NCBI RefSeq assembly: GCF_001942625.1
Contig: NZ_MLCL01000037.1
Coordinates: forward strand, 1-42,983
Length of the DNA: 42,983 nucleotides
Source of the DNA: Mycobacterium syngnathidarum
GTDB taxonomy: Bacteria > Actinomycetota > Actinomycetes > Mycobacteriales > Mycobacteriaceae
Direction: 5' to 3'
Part shown: piece by piece, positions 37,204-42,983 of the stretch
How positions within the stretch are numbered: the first letter of the stretch is position 1
How the letters are laid out: the number at the start of each line of letters is the position of its first letter
Program-made: the position numbers and the translations under genes
The notes under the pieces: model-generated
The model's input: only the letters and a program-made list of their open reading frames with translations
Told to the model about the DNA's origin: nothing
Databases searched by the model: none

Positions 37204-38019
37204 TCAGCGTGAGAAGCCGTAGTCGAACAGGTCGATCGCCTGACCGTAGAGATCGCCCGTGCCGTACATCTGGACCACGACCAGGCGCCGGTTACCGCGT
37301 TGCGCCGCGCCCACATAGGTCTTGCGGGCCAGATCGGTATATCCGGTCTTGCCGGCGATGTCGCCGGGGTAGCGCTGGAGCAGTTCGTTCTGGTTGGTCA
37401 GCGTCTTGCCCGGGAATTGCGCCGTGGGTTGGCGCATGATCTGTGCGATCAGCGGATACCTCAGCGCCGCGCGCAGGATCACCGCGAGGTCGTGTGGGGT
37501 GGTGACGGTCTCCCAGCCGGGCCCGTCGAGTCCCGATGGTGAGGATGCCCGGGTGTTGCGGGCGCCGACACTGGCCGCCTTGCGCGTCATCGCCGCCACG
37601 GTGGCCGGTTGGCCGCCGAGCATGTCGGCAAGCATGTTGGCCGCGTCGTTGCCCGACACCATGAGCAGCGCTTCGAGCAGCTGGCGGGTGGTGTAGGGCT
37701 GCCCCGGCACGAGGCCCACGCACGAGCATTCGACCTTGGTGTGCGACTGGTTGGCCCGGGCGAAATTGTCGGGACGGAGGTGGTCGAGCACGACCATCGC
37801 CAACAATGGCTTGATCGTGCTGGCCGGGGCGTACGAACCGTTGGGATCTTTGGACGCCAGCACCTGGCCGGTGTCCATGTCGGCGACGAGCCAGGCCTTG
37901 GCGGGCCCGTCGGGAATCTGCGCGCCTGCCGGCTGAACGCCCGGCTGCGCGTTCGCGGCGGGGGTGACCGCGAGCACCGCGCCGAGGGCGAGCACGGTCG
38001 CCGCGAAACGTCGTCGCAC
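37204..38019 (-). CDS. D-alanyl-D-alanine carboxypeptidase (DacB2-like)
   Basis: A 271-residue penicillin-binding D,D-carboxypeptidase that trims peptidoglycan stem peptides outside the membrane. It has a signal peptide (about 1-24, cleavage after ANA), the serine motif STIK (67-70), SGND (122-125) and KTG in AGKTGYTDLA. An ECSC cysteine pair near residue 97-100 is shared with its neighbour. There is no C-terminal membrane anchor. It resembles Rv2911 (DacB2). The GTG at 38019 is preceded by TAGCGT 8 bases away. It is a tandem paralogue of the next gene upstream and lies ahead of the diflavin reductase gene on the same strand. Confidence 0.92.
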   Translation of the reverse strand: MRRRFAATVLALGAVLAVTPAANAQPGVQPAGAQIPDGPAKAWLVADMDTGQVLASKDPNGSYAPASTIKPLLAMVVLDHLRPDNFARANQSHTKVECSCVGLVPGQPYTTRQLLEALLMVSGNDAANMLADMLGGQPATVAAMTRKAASVGARNTRASSPSGLDGPGWETVTTPHDLAVILRAALRYPLIAQIMRQPTAQFPGKTLTNQNELLQRYPGDIAGKTGYTDLARKTYVGAAQRGNRRLVVVQMYGTGDLYGQAIDLFDYGFSR

Positions 38020-38027
38020 GGAGCTAG

Positions 38028-38033
38028 ACGCTA
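38028..38033 (-). promoter_or_regulatory. -10 element for a leaderless dac transcript (downstream copy)
   Basis: TAGCGT on the minus strand ends 8 bases before the GTG at 38019. No ribosome site lies between. Confidence 0.45.
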
Positions 38034-38106
38034 CGGATCACAGGACTCGGTCAGCGTGCGATCAGGTCTCCGTATGGTTGCGGCGCCGGAGTGCGGCATC
38101 AGCCCG

Positions 38107-38991
38107 CTACAGCTGGCTGATGCCCGCCGAGCGGTCCTGCGCGAAACCCCAGTCCAAGAGGCTGGTGGCCTGGTCCCAGTAGGTCGGGCCACCTTCCTTG
38201 ACCAACCCGTACATCATGGCGATCACCAACCGGCGGCCGTCGCGCTGTGCAGCGCCGACGAACGTCTTGCGAGCCACATCGGTGAAACCGGTCTTACCGC
38301 CGAGCATGCCTGGATAGCGGCCCAACATCTCGTCCTGGTTGACCAACGTGACCGGTCCCGTGGCGCCTGGGAAGGACGCCGATGGGGATGACGTGATCGC
38401 CGCGAACGTCGGATTCGCCAGCGCGGCGCGGAAGATCACGGCCAGGTCCCGCGGCGTGGTGGACCCATCGATGCCGGGGCCGTTCAGACCCGATGGTGAC
38501 CCGGCATGGGTGGCGTTCGCGCCGAGCGCGGCGGCCTTGGCGTTCATCTTGGCCACTGCGGAGTCGGTCCCGCCGAGCAGGTGCGCCAATGTGTTGGCGG
38601 CGTCGTTGCCGGACACCAGCAGTGCCGCATCCAGTAGCTGCCGCATCGTGTAGGTGCGTCCGGCTTTGATCCCGACGCAGGTGCACTCGACCTTGGCGTC
38701 GGCTTCGTCGGCGACGACCGTCGCATCCAACGGAAGCTCGTCGATGGCCACCAGCGCCAACAGAGTCTTGATGGTACTGGCGGGGGCGTGCGGAACGTAT
38801 TGATCTCTGCCGGCCAGGATCTGCCCGGTATCCATGTCGGCGACGATCCAGGCCGGGGCCGGGCCGTCCGGGATGGGCGTCGCGCCGACCTGCTGCACGC
38901 TGCTGTCGGCGAAGGCGGCAGGGGAACCGGGTAGAGATGTAGGGAGAAGTGCAGCGAGACACAGCGAGATCGCGCCGACGAGCCTGCCCAT
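38107..38991 (-). CDS. D-alanyl-D-alanine carboxypeptidase, tandem paralogue
   Basis: A 294-residue paralogue of the downstream carboxypeptidase, related along its whole length. Signal peptide about 1-29 (ending AFA), STIK (72-75), SGND (127-130) and KTG in GGKTGFTDVA. It also has the ECTC pair. Unlike its neighbour it holds an extra C-terminal segment (VKEGGPTYWDQATSLL...). The ATG at 38991 is chosen since TAGGGT ends 8 bases upstream; an ATG at 38997 would sit only two bases after that element. The two copies are separated by 87 bases, each with its own promoter-like element. It is divergent from the M42 peptidase gene. Confidence 0.92.
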   Translation of the reverse strand: MGRLVGAISLCLAALLPTSLPGSPAAFADSSVQQVGATPIPDGPAPAWIVADMDTGQILAGRDQYVPHAPASTIKTLLALVAIDELPLDATVVADEADAKVECTCVGIKAGRTYTMRQLLDAALLVSGNDAANTLAHLLGGTDSAVAKMNAKAAALGANATHAGSPSGLNGPGIDGSTTPRDLAVIFRAALANPTFAAITSSPSASFPGATGPVTLVNQDEMLGRYPGMLGGKTGFTDVARKTFVGAAQRDGRRLVIAMMYGLVKEGGPTYWDQATSLLDWGFAQDRSAGISQL

Positions 38992-38999
38992 GTCCATTG

Positions 39000-39005
39000 A
39001 CCCTA
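39000..39005 (-). promoter_or_regulatory. -10 element for a leaderless dac transcript (upstream copy)
   Basis: TAGGGT on the minus strand ends 8 bases before the ATG at 38991, pointing to that start over the ATG at 38997. Confidence 0.45.
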
Positions 39006-39066
39006 GTGGCACAATCCGCGTGCATCGGTGTGTGAGGAAGATCCGACGAATTCGAGGTGTGAAACC

Positions 39067-40302
39067 GTGGCCGAGACCGCCGCTATGCCGGAGGCCGAAC
39101 GTAAGTGGATGATCGACACGCTGCTGGCGTTGCTGCAGACCCCGAGTCCGTCGGGACGCACAGACGCCGTGATGCAGTTGATCGGCGATACTCTCAACGA
39201 TTTCGGTGTGCCGTTCACGTTGACCCGGCGCGGTGCGTTGACCGCCGAACTGCCTGGTGAGTCGCCAACGATCGACCGAGCGCTGGTGGTGCACTCCGAC
39301 ACCATCGGTTGCATGGTCCGAAATCTGAAGGACAACGGTCGCCTCGAATTGGTCCCGGTCGGCACATTCTCCGCACGGTTCGCTGCGGGTGCGCGGGTGC
39401 GCATCTTCTCCGACGACCCCGACGAGTTCTTCACGGGCACGATCATGCCGCTCAAGGCCAGCGGGCACGCCTACGGCGACGAGATCGACACCCAGCCCAC
39501 CGACTGGGATCACGTCGAGGTGCGGGTGGACCGAAATGTGTCGACGCGTGCGGATCTGGAACGGCTGGGTCTGAACGTCGGTGACTTCGTCGCGCTGATC
39601 GCCAGCCCCGAACTCACCCAGGACGGCTTCGTGGTGTCGCGGCACCTCGACGGGAAGGCCGGGGTGGCGGTCGCGCTGGCCCTGGCCAAAACCATCTCGG
39701 AGCAGAAGATCGTGCTGCCGCACCGCGCCACGCTGATGGTGACCATCACCGAGGAAGTGGGGCACGGTGCCAGCCACGGACTTCCGCCCGACGTGGCCGA
39801 GTTGGTCTCGGTGGACAACGCGGTCTGCGCCCCCGGACAGCACTCGATAGAACACGGCGTGACGATCCCGATGGCCGACCTGCACGGCCCGTTCGACTAT
39901 CACCTGACCCGCAAGCTCTGCCGCCTGGCCGAGGGACAGGGCATCCCGTTCGCGCGGGACGTGTTCCGCTACTACCGGTCCGACGCGGCGGCTGCCATCG
40001 AGGCGGGCGCAGGGACCCGGGCGGCGCTGGTGGGGTTCGGTCTGGACGGCAGCCACGGCTGGGAACGGACGCACCTGGACTCGTTGGAGGCCACCTACCT
40101 ACTGCTGAATGCCTGGCTGCAGACACCGTTGACGTTTGAGGCATGGGATTCCAGCCCGACCGGTGCGTTGCGTGACTTCCCGTCCTCGAAGCAGCCGGCC
40201 CCCAGTGAGCAGTGGGTGCCGTTGTCCCGCGGCGACTTCACCGAGCCGGGGCACGCCTCGCCAGGGACGCATTGGCCGCCGTCGGAGGGCCCTCAATCCT
40301 GA
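39067..40302 (+). CDS. M42-family metallopeptidase
   Basis: A 411-residue aminopeptidase-like protein of the M42 clan. Metal and catalytic residues are visible in VVHSDTIG (His/Asp), HLDGKAGVAVA (Asp), TEEVGHGASHG (Glu-Glu) and SVDNAV. It resembles the M42-type hydrolase often annotated with the NAGGN osmoprotectant system, but no NAGGN synthesis gene is in the window, so that link is not supported here. The GTG at 39067 has GAGGTG about 8 bases upstream. The C-terminal 60 residues are low-complexity (Pro/Ser-rich). Substrate unknown. Confidence 0.8.
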   Translation: MAETAAMPEAERKWMIDTLLALLQTPSPSGRTDAVMQLIGDTLNDFGVPFTLTRRGALTAELPGESPTIDRALVVHSDTIGCMVRNLKDNGRLELVPVGTFSARFAAGARVRIFSDDPDEFFTGTIMPLKASGHAYGDEIDTQPTDWDHVEVRVDRNVSTRADLERLGLNVGDFVALIASPELTQDGFVVSRHLDGKAGVAVALALAKTISEQKIVLPHRATLMVTITEEVGHGASHGLPPDVAELVSVDNAVCAPGQHSIEHGVTIPMADLHGPFDYHLTRKLCRLAEGQGIPFARDVFRYYRSDAAAAIEAGAGTRAALVGFGLDGSHGWERTHLDSLEATYLLLNAWLQTPLTFEAWDSSPTGALRDFPSSKQPAPSEQWVPLSRGDFTEPGHASPGTHWPPSEGPQS

Positions 40303-40321
40303 CCTGGTGTTGAATCGAGAC

Positions 40322-40741
40322 ATGTTGAGCCTGGCCGAGATTTCGGATCGCCTGGAGATCCAGCAGTTGTTGATCGACTACTCCACGGCGATTGACCGCC
40401 GACTGTTCGACGACCTGGATGCGGTGTTCACACCCGACGCCTACATCGACTACCGGGCTATGGGCGGTATCGACGGCCAGTACCCCCAGGTCAAGGCCTG
40501 GTTGGCCGAAGTGCTGCCGAACTTCCCGGCCTACGCCCACATGCTCGGCAACTTCGATGTGCGGATCACCGGGGACACCGCGTCGTCGCGCACGATCTGC
40601 TTCAACCCCATGGTGCTGCCGGGGTTGGAGCAACAGGTGTTGTTCTGCGGGTTGTGGTACGAGGACGAGTTCGTCCGGACCGCCGACGGCTGGCGGATGA
40701 GCCGCCGCGTCGAGACCAAATGTTTCGACAAGGTGGTCTGA
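40322..40741 (+). CDS. SnoaL-like/NTF2-fold protein (Rv2910c-like)
   Basis: A 139-residue NTF2-fold protein of the SnoaL-like family. It has the typical N-terminal helix EISDRLEIQQLLIDYSTAID, then VFTPDAYIDYRAMGG and LPNFPAYAHMLGNFDV, and ends GWRMSRRVETKCF. The pocket of this family serves diverse small-molecule enzymes or binders; catalytic function cannot be told from sequence. It resembles Rv2910c. The ATG at 40322 lacks a good ribosome site; a GTG at 40307 would add five residues. It follows the M42 gene by 19 bases on the same strand. Confidence 0.8.
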   Translation: MLSLAEISDRLEIQQLLIDYSTAIDRRLFDDLDAVFTPDAYIDYRAMGGIDGQYPQVKAWLAEVLPNFPAYAHMLGNFDVRITGDTASSRTICFNPMVLPGLEQQVLFCGLWYEDEFVRTADGWRMSRRVETKCFDKVV

Positions 40742-40753
40742 CTCCGCGCGATT

Positions 40754-40782
40754 TTGGCCCGTACTGCCTGCTCTGGCACAAT
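40754..40782 (+). promoter_or_regulatory. Promoter of the rpsP-khpA-rimM-trmD operon
   Basis: TTGGCC (40754-40759) and CACAAT (40777-40782) are spaced by 17 bases, each 4 of 6 to consensus. The leader before rpsP would be about 120 bases. Confidence 0.4.
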
Positions 40783-40911
40783 TGTCGGCTGTCTGCCGTG
40801 CGACTCGTTCAATGCGCTGCGCGGCGGTCACACACGTAAGGCAAAACCGGATCGGGCAATTCCGCCCGCATCGCCGAATTGCAGCGTGACATTCGAGGAG
40901 AAGTCTCAACC

Positions 40912-41376
40912 ATGGCTGTCAAGATCAAGCTCACCCGGCTTGGCAAGATCCGCAACCCCCAGTACCGCATCGCCGTCGCCGACGCGCGCACCCGCCGCGA
41001 AGGCCGCGCCATCGAGGTCATCGGCCGTTACCACCCCAAGGAAGAGCCGAGCCTGATCGAGATCGATTCGGAGCGCGCGCAGTACTGGCTGGGTGTCGGT
41101 GCTCAGCCCACCGAGCCGGTGCTGGCCCTGCTGAAGATCACCGGTGACTGGCAGAAGTTCAAGGGCCTGCCGGGCGCCGAGGGCACGCTGAAGGTCAAGG
41201 AGCCCAAGCCGTCCAAGCTGGACCTGTTCAATGCGGCGCTGGCCGAGGCCGAGAGCGGCACCGGTGCCGCCGCCGTCACGCCGAAGAAGAAGAAGGCTCC
41301 CAAGAAGGACGAGGCCGCCGAGGCTGAGGCGCCGGCTGCTGAGGCCGCGGCTGACGAAGCCGCAAGCGAGAGCTGA
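40912..41376 (+). CDS. rpsP: 30S ribosomal protein S16
   Basis: S16 is an assembly protein of the 30S subunit. The 154-residue product has the family core [23 protein letters not shown] and [21 protein letters not shown], then the long Lys-rich and Ala/Glu-rich tail ([18 protein letters not shown]) common in actinobacterial S16. The ATG at 40912 has GAGGAG about 11 bases upstream. First gene of the rpsP-khpA-rimM-trmD operon. Confidence 0.96.
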   Translation: MAVKIKLTRLGKIRNPQYRIAVADARTRREGRAIEVIGRYHPKEEPSLIEIDSERAQYWLGVGAQPTEPVLALLKITGDWQKFKGLPGAEGTLKVKEPKPSKLDLFNAALAEAESGTGAAAVTPKKKKAPKKDEAAEAEAPAAEAAADEAASES

Positions 41377-41384
41377 GCACCGCG

Positions 41385-41627
41385 GTGAGTTCTGTCGTGG
41401 TCGACGCCGTCGAGCACTTGGTCCGCGGCATCGTGGACAACCCCGACGACGTACGCGTCGACATGGTCACCAGCCGCCGCGGGCGGACCGTCGAAGTGCA
41501 CGTGCATCCCGATGACCTGGGTAAGGTCATCGGCCGTGGCGGCCGCACCGCCACGGCGTTGCGGACCCTGGTCGCGGGTATCGGTGGACGCGGAATTCGC
41601 GTCGACGTGGTGGACACCGACCAGTAG
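41385..41627 (+). CDS. khpA: KH-domain RNA-binding protein KhpA
   Basis: An 80-residue single KH-domain protein (Rv2908c type) that binds RNA, often with KhpB, and affects cell division and sRNA/mRNA function in Gram-positives. The KH core with GXXG loop is [17 protein letters not shown]. The GTG at 41385 lies eight bases after the rpsP stop, so it is co-translated. Its TAG stop is part of the TAGCGT element of rimM. Confidence 0.92.
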   Translation: MSSVVVDAVEHLVRGIVDNPDDVRVDMVTSRRGRTVEVHVHPDDLGKVIGRGGRTATALRTLVAGIGGRGIRVDVVDTDQ

Positions 41628-41630
41628 CGT
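41625..41630 (+). promoter_or_regulatory. Internal -10 element before rimM, overlapping the khpA stop
   Basis: TAGCGT fits TANNNT, ends 7 bases before the rimM ATG and includes the TAG stop of khpA. It could supply a leaderless rimM-trmD message inside the operon, but the stop codon already fixes half of the element, so chance is more likely than at other sites. Confidence 0.35.
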
Positions 41631-41637
41631 CGGATCC

Positions 41638-42165
41638 ATGGACCTGGTTGTCGGGCGGGTTGTCAAAGCTCACGGCATTTCCGGTGAGGTTGTCGTCGAG
41701 GTCCGCACCGACGACCCCGATGCCCGGTTCGCCCCTGGCGTGGCCCTGCGGGGCCGCGCCAAAGGGGGTGCCGAGCGTGAGTTCTCCGTCGAGTCCGTGC
41801 GTGATCACGCGGGTCGGCTGCTGATTCGTCTGGCCGGTGTTGCCGATCGCAATGCCGCCGACGCGTTGCGTGGCACGGTGTTCGTCGTCGACACCGCCGA
41901 CCTGCCCGCGATCGATGATCCCGACGAGTTCTATGACCACGAACTCGAAGGCCTGCGGGTCGTGACGACAGACGGGTCCGTGGTGGGCGTGGTTCGCGAG
42001 GTGCTGCACACCGCGGCCGGCGAGCTGTTGTCGGTCAAAGCCGATCCGGATGGACGTGAAGTGCTCGTGCCGTTCGTCAGCGCCATCGTCACCTCGGTGT
42101 CCCGGGACACCGGCACCGTGGTCATCGATCCTCCAGACGGTCTGCTGAACCTGGACCAGGTCTGA
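41638..42165 (+). CDS. rimM: Ribosome maturation factor RimM
   Basis: RimM binds S19 and helps maturation of the 30S head. The 175-residue product has the N-terminal RimM domain ([25 protein letters not shown]) and a C-terminal PRC-barrel ([12 protein letters not shown]..., [10 protein letters not shown]), ending [11 protein letters not shown]. The ATG at 41638 follows khpA by ten bases. trmD follows after 11 bases. Confidence 0.95.
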   Translation: MDLVVGRVVKAHGISGEVVVEVRTDDPDARFAPGVALRGRAKGGAEREFSVESVRDHAGRLLIRLAGVADRNAADALRGTVFVVDTADLPAIDDPDEFYDHELEGLRVVTTDGSVVGVVREVLHTAAGELLSVKADPDGREVLVPFVSAIVTSVSRDTGTVVIDPPDGLLNLDQV

Positions 42166-42176
42166 CGGGCCGCGCA

Positions 42177-42860
42177 GTGCGTATTGACGTCGTCACGATC
42201 TTCCCGGCCTACCTCGACCCGATCCGTCAGTCGTTGCCCGGCAAGGCGATCGACGCGGGAATCCTGTCCGTTGCGGTGCACGACCTGAGGAATTGGACTC
42301 ATGATGTGCACCGGTCGGTGGATGACTCACCGTACGGCGGCGGGCCGGGAATGGTCATGAAAGCTCCGGTGTGGGGCGCGGCGCTTGACGAAATCTGTTC
42401 TGAAGAAACGCTTCTGGTGGTACCGACCCCAGCTGGGCGGCTGTTCACCCAGGCGGTGGCCGAGCGGTGGAGCACTGAGTCGCACCTGGTGTTCGCCTGC
42501 GGGCGGTACGAAGGGATCGATCAGCGGGTGGCCGAGGATGCGGCTCGCCGGATGCGGGTCGAAGAGGTCTCGATCGGCGATTATGTCCTCAACGGCGGCG
42601 AGTCTGCGGCCCTGGTGATGATCGAGGCCGTGGTCCGCTTGATGCCCGATGTATTGGGCAATCCCGCGTCGCATCAACAGGATTCGCATTCCGATGGCCT
42701 TCTCGAAGGGCCCAGCTACACCCGTCCGCAGAGTTGGCGCGGGCTCGACGTACCCGATGTGCTGCTGTCGGGGGATCACGCCAAGGTGGCAGCCTGGCGC
42801 CATGCGCAATCGCTGCAGCGTACCCGCGAGCGCAGGCCGGATTTGCTCGACGGGTCCTAG
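42177..42860 (+). CDS. trmD: tRNA (guanine37-N1)-methyltransferase TrmD
   Basis: TrmD methylates G37 of tRNAs reading CNN codons and prevents frameshifts. The 227-residue SPOUT enzyme shows the expected DVVTIFPAYLDPIRQSL start, DDSPYGGGPGMVMK, the SAM knot around CGRYEGIDQRV and IGDYVLNGGESAALVMIEAV, and LEGPSYTRPQSW. The GTG at 42177 gives RIDVVTIF. In other mycobacteria lppW and rplS follow; here an IS-like sequence comes next. Confidence 0.96.
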   Translation: MRIDVVTIFPAYLDPIRQSLPGKAIDAGILSVAVHDLRNWTHDVHRSVDDSPYGGGPGMVMKAPVWGAALDEICSEETLLVVPTPAGRLFTQAVAERWSTESHLVFACGRYEGIDQRVAEDAARRMRVEEVSIGDYVLNGGESAALVMIEAVVRLMPDVLGNPASHQQDSHSDGLLEGPSYTRPQSWRGLDVPDVLLSGDHAKVAAWRHAQSLQRTRERRPDLLDGS

Positions 42861-42983
42861 GAGTCTGCTGAATTATTTCGGCGTGGTGGCCGGGTTTGTG
42901 GCGATGTTCTCGAGATGATGGGCGGGTGCAGGGGCGTTCTGATGATCAGCGTGAGTTGTTGGATGCGGAGTCGGTAGCGGGGC
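42861..42983 (+). mobile_element. Left end of a probable IS1182-type insertion sequence (truncated by window)
   Basis: Right after trmD the sequence departs from the expected lppW-rplS region. From a GTG at 42926 a frame reads QGRSDDQRELLDAESVAG to the window end, which matches my recollection of the N-terminus of IS1182-family transposases. The 65 bases before it should hold the left inverted repeat, which cannot be confirmed without the right end. Confidence 0.5.
42926..42983 (+). CDS. Transposase N-terminus (IS1182-like), partial
   Basis: Nineteen codons are visible. They read (V)QGRSDDQRELLDAE and on, resembling the MQGR...QRELLDAE start of IS1182-type transposases. The frame is open to the edge, so nothing can be said about the DDE catalytic residues or whether it is intact. 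Confidence 0.5.
   Translation, partial: MQGRSDDQRELLDAESVAG

Noticed and set aside
39067..40302. Part of an NAGGN osmoprotectant system
   Set aside because: Only the M42 peptidase is present. The amidotransferase and acetyltransferase genes that define the system are absent from the window.

Overview
The base composition (strongly G+C-rich), frequent GTG starts, TANNNT -10 elements set 6-8 nt before start codons, and the gene families (SepIVA, LipN, mycobacterial DsbA/VKOR, a PE-PPE-domain hydrolase) point to a Mycobacterium. The gene order resembles a rapidly growing Mycolicibacterium more than the tuberculosis complex, because coaD is almost directly followed by sepIVA, whereas in M. tuberculosis the PDIM/phenolic glycolipid region lies between them. 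The species cannot be named from sequence alone.

Layout. (a) 1-7.4 kb: thiL, ung, a small lipoprotein and zinc-type rpmB on the minus strand, a FakA-like DAK2 protein, recG, and an exported HNH nuclease-like protein. (b) 7.4-11.8 kb: two tandem aldo-keto reductases divergent from lipN, then a coupled DsbA-VKOR disulfide-forming pair. (c) 11.8-19.7 kb: pyruvate carboxylase, rsmD (apparently starting at CTG), coaD, a truncated hemerythrin remnant, sepIVA, DUF177, rnc, mutM. (d) 19.7-28.3 kb: a PYG-repeat membrane protein, OsmC, acylphosphatase, smc, a PE-PPE-domain serine hydrolase behind an unusually AT-rich intergenic island, ftsY. (e) 28.4-34.4 kb: the nitrogen cluster amt-glnB-glnD behind a recognisable GlnR-type site, then ffh. 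(f) 34.4-40.7 kb: an amidohydrolase, a CysJ-like diflavin reductase, two tandem D,D-carboxypeptidase paralogues, an M42-type peptidase, a SnoaL-like protein. (g) 40.7-43 kb: the ribosome maturation operon rpsP-khpA-rimM-trmD, followed at the window edge by the start of a probable IS1182-type transposase.

How the parts work together. smc, ftsY and ffh supply chromosome organisation and both protein GTPases of the SRP pathway. amt, glnB and glnD form the ammonium uptake and PII signalling module. DsbA and VKOR form an oxidative folding pair for exported proteins. rpsP to trmD couples 30S biogenesis and tRNA methylation.

Most of the window is conserved core genome, and I see no clearly new multi-gene system. 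The best leads are the hemerythrin remnant at the coaD/sepIVA junction, the CTG start of rsmD, the overlapping divergent starts of AKR and lipN, the hairpins at convergent gene ends, the AT-rich island beside the PE-PPE hydrolase, and the IS-like insertion after trmD.
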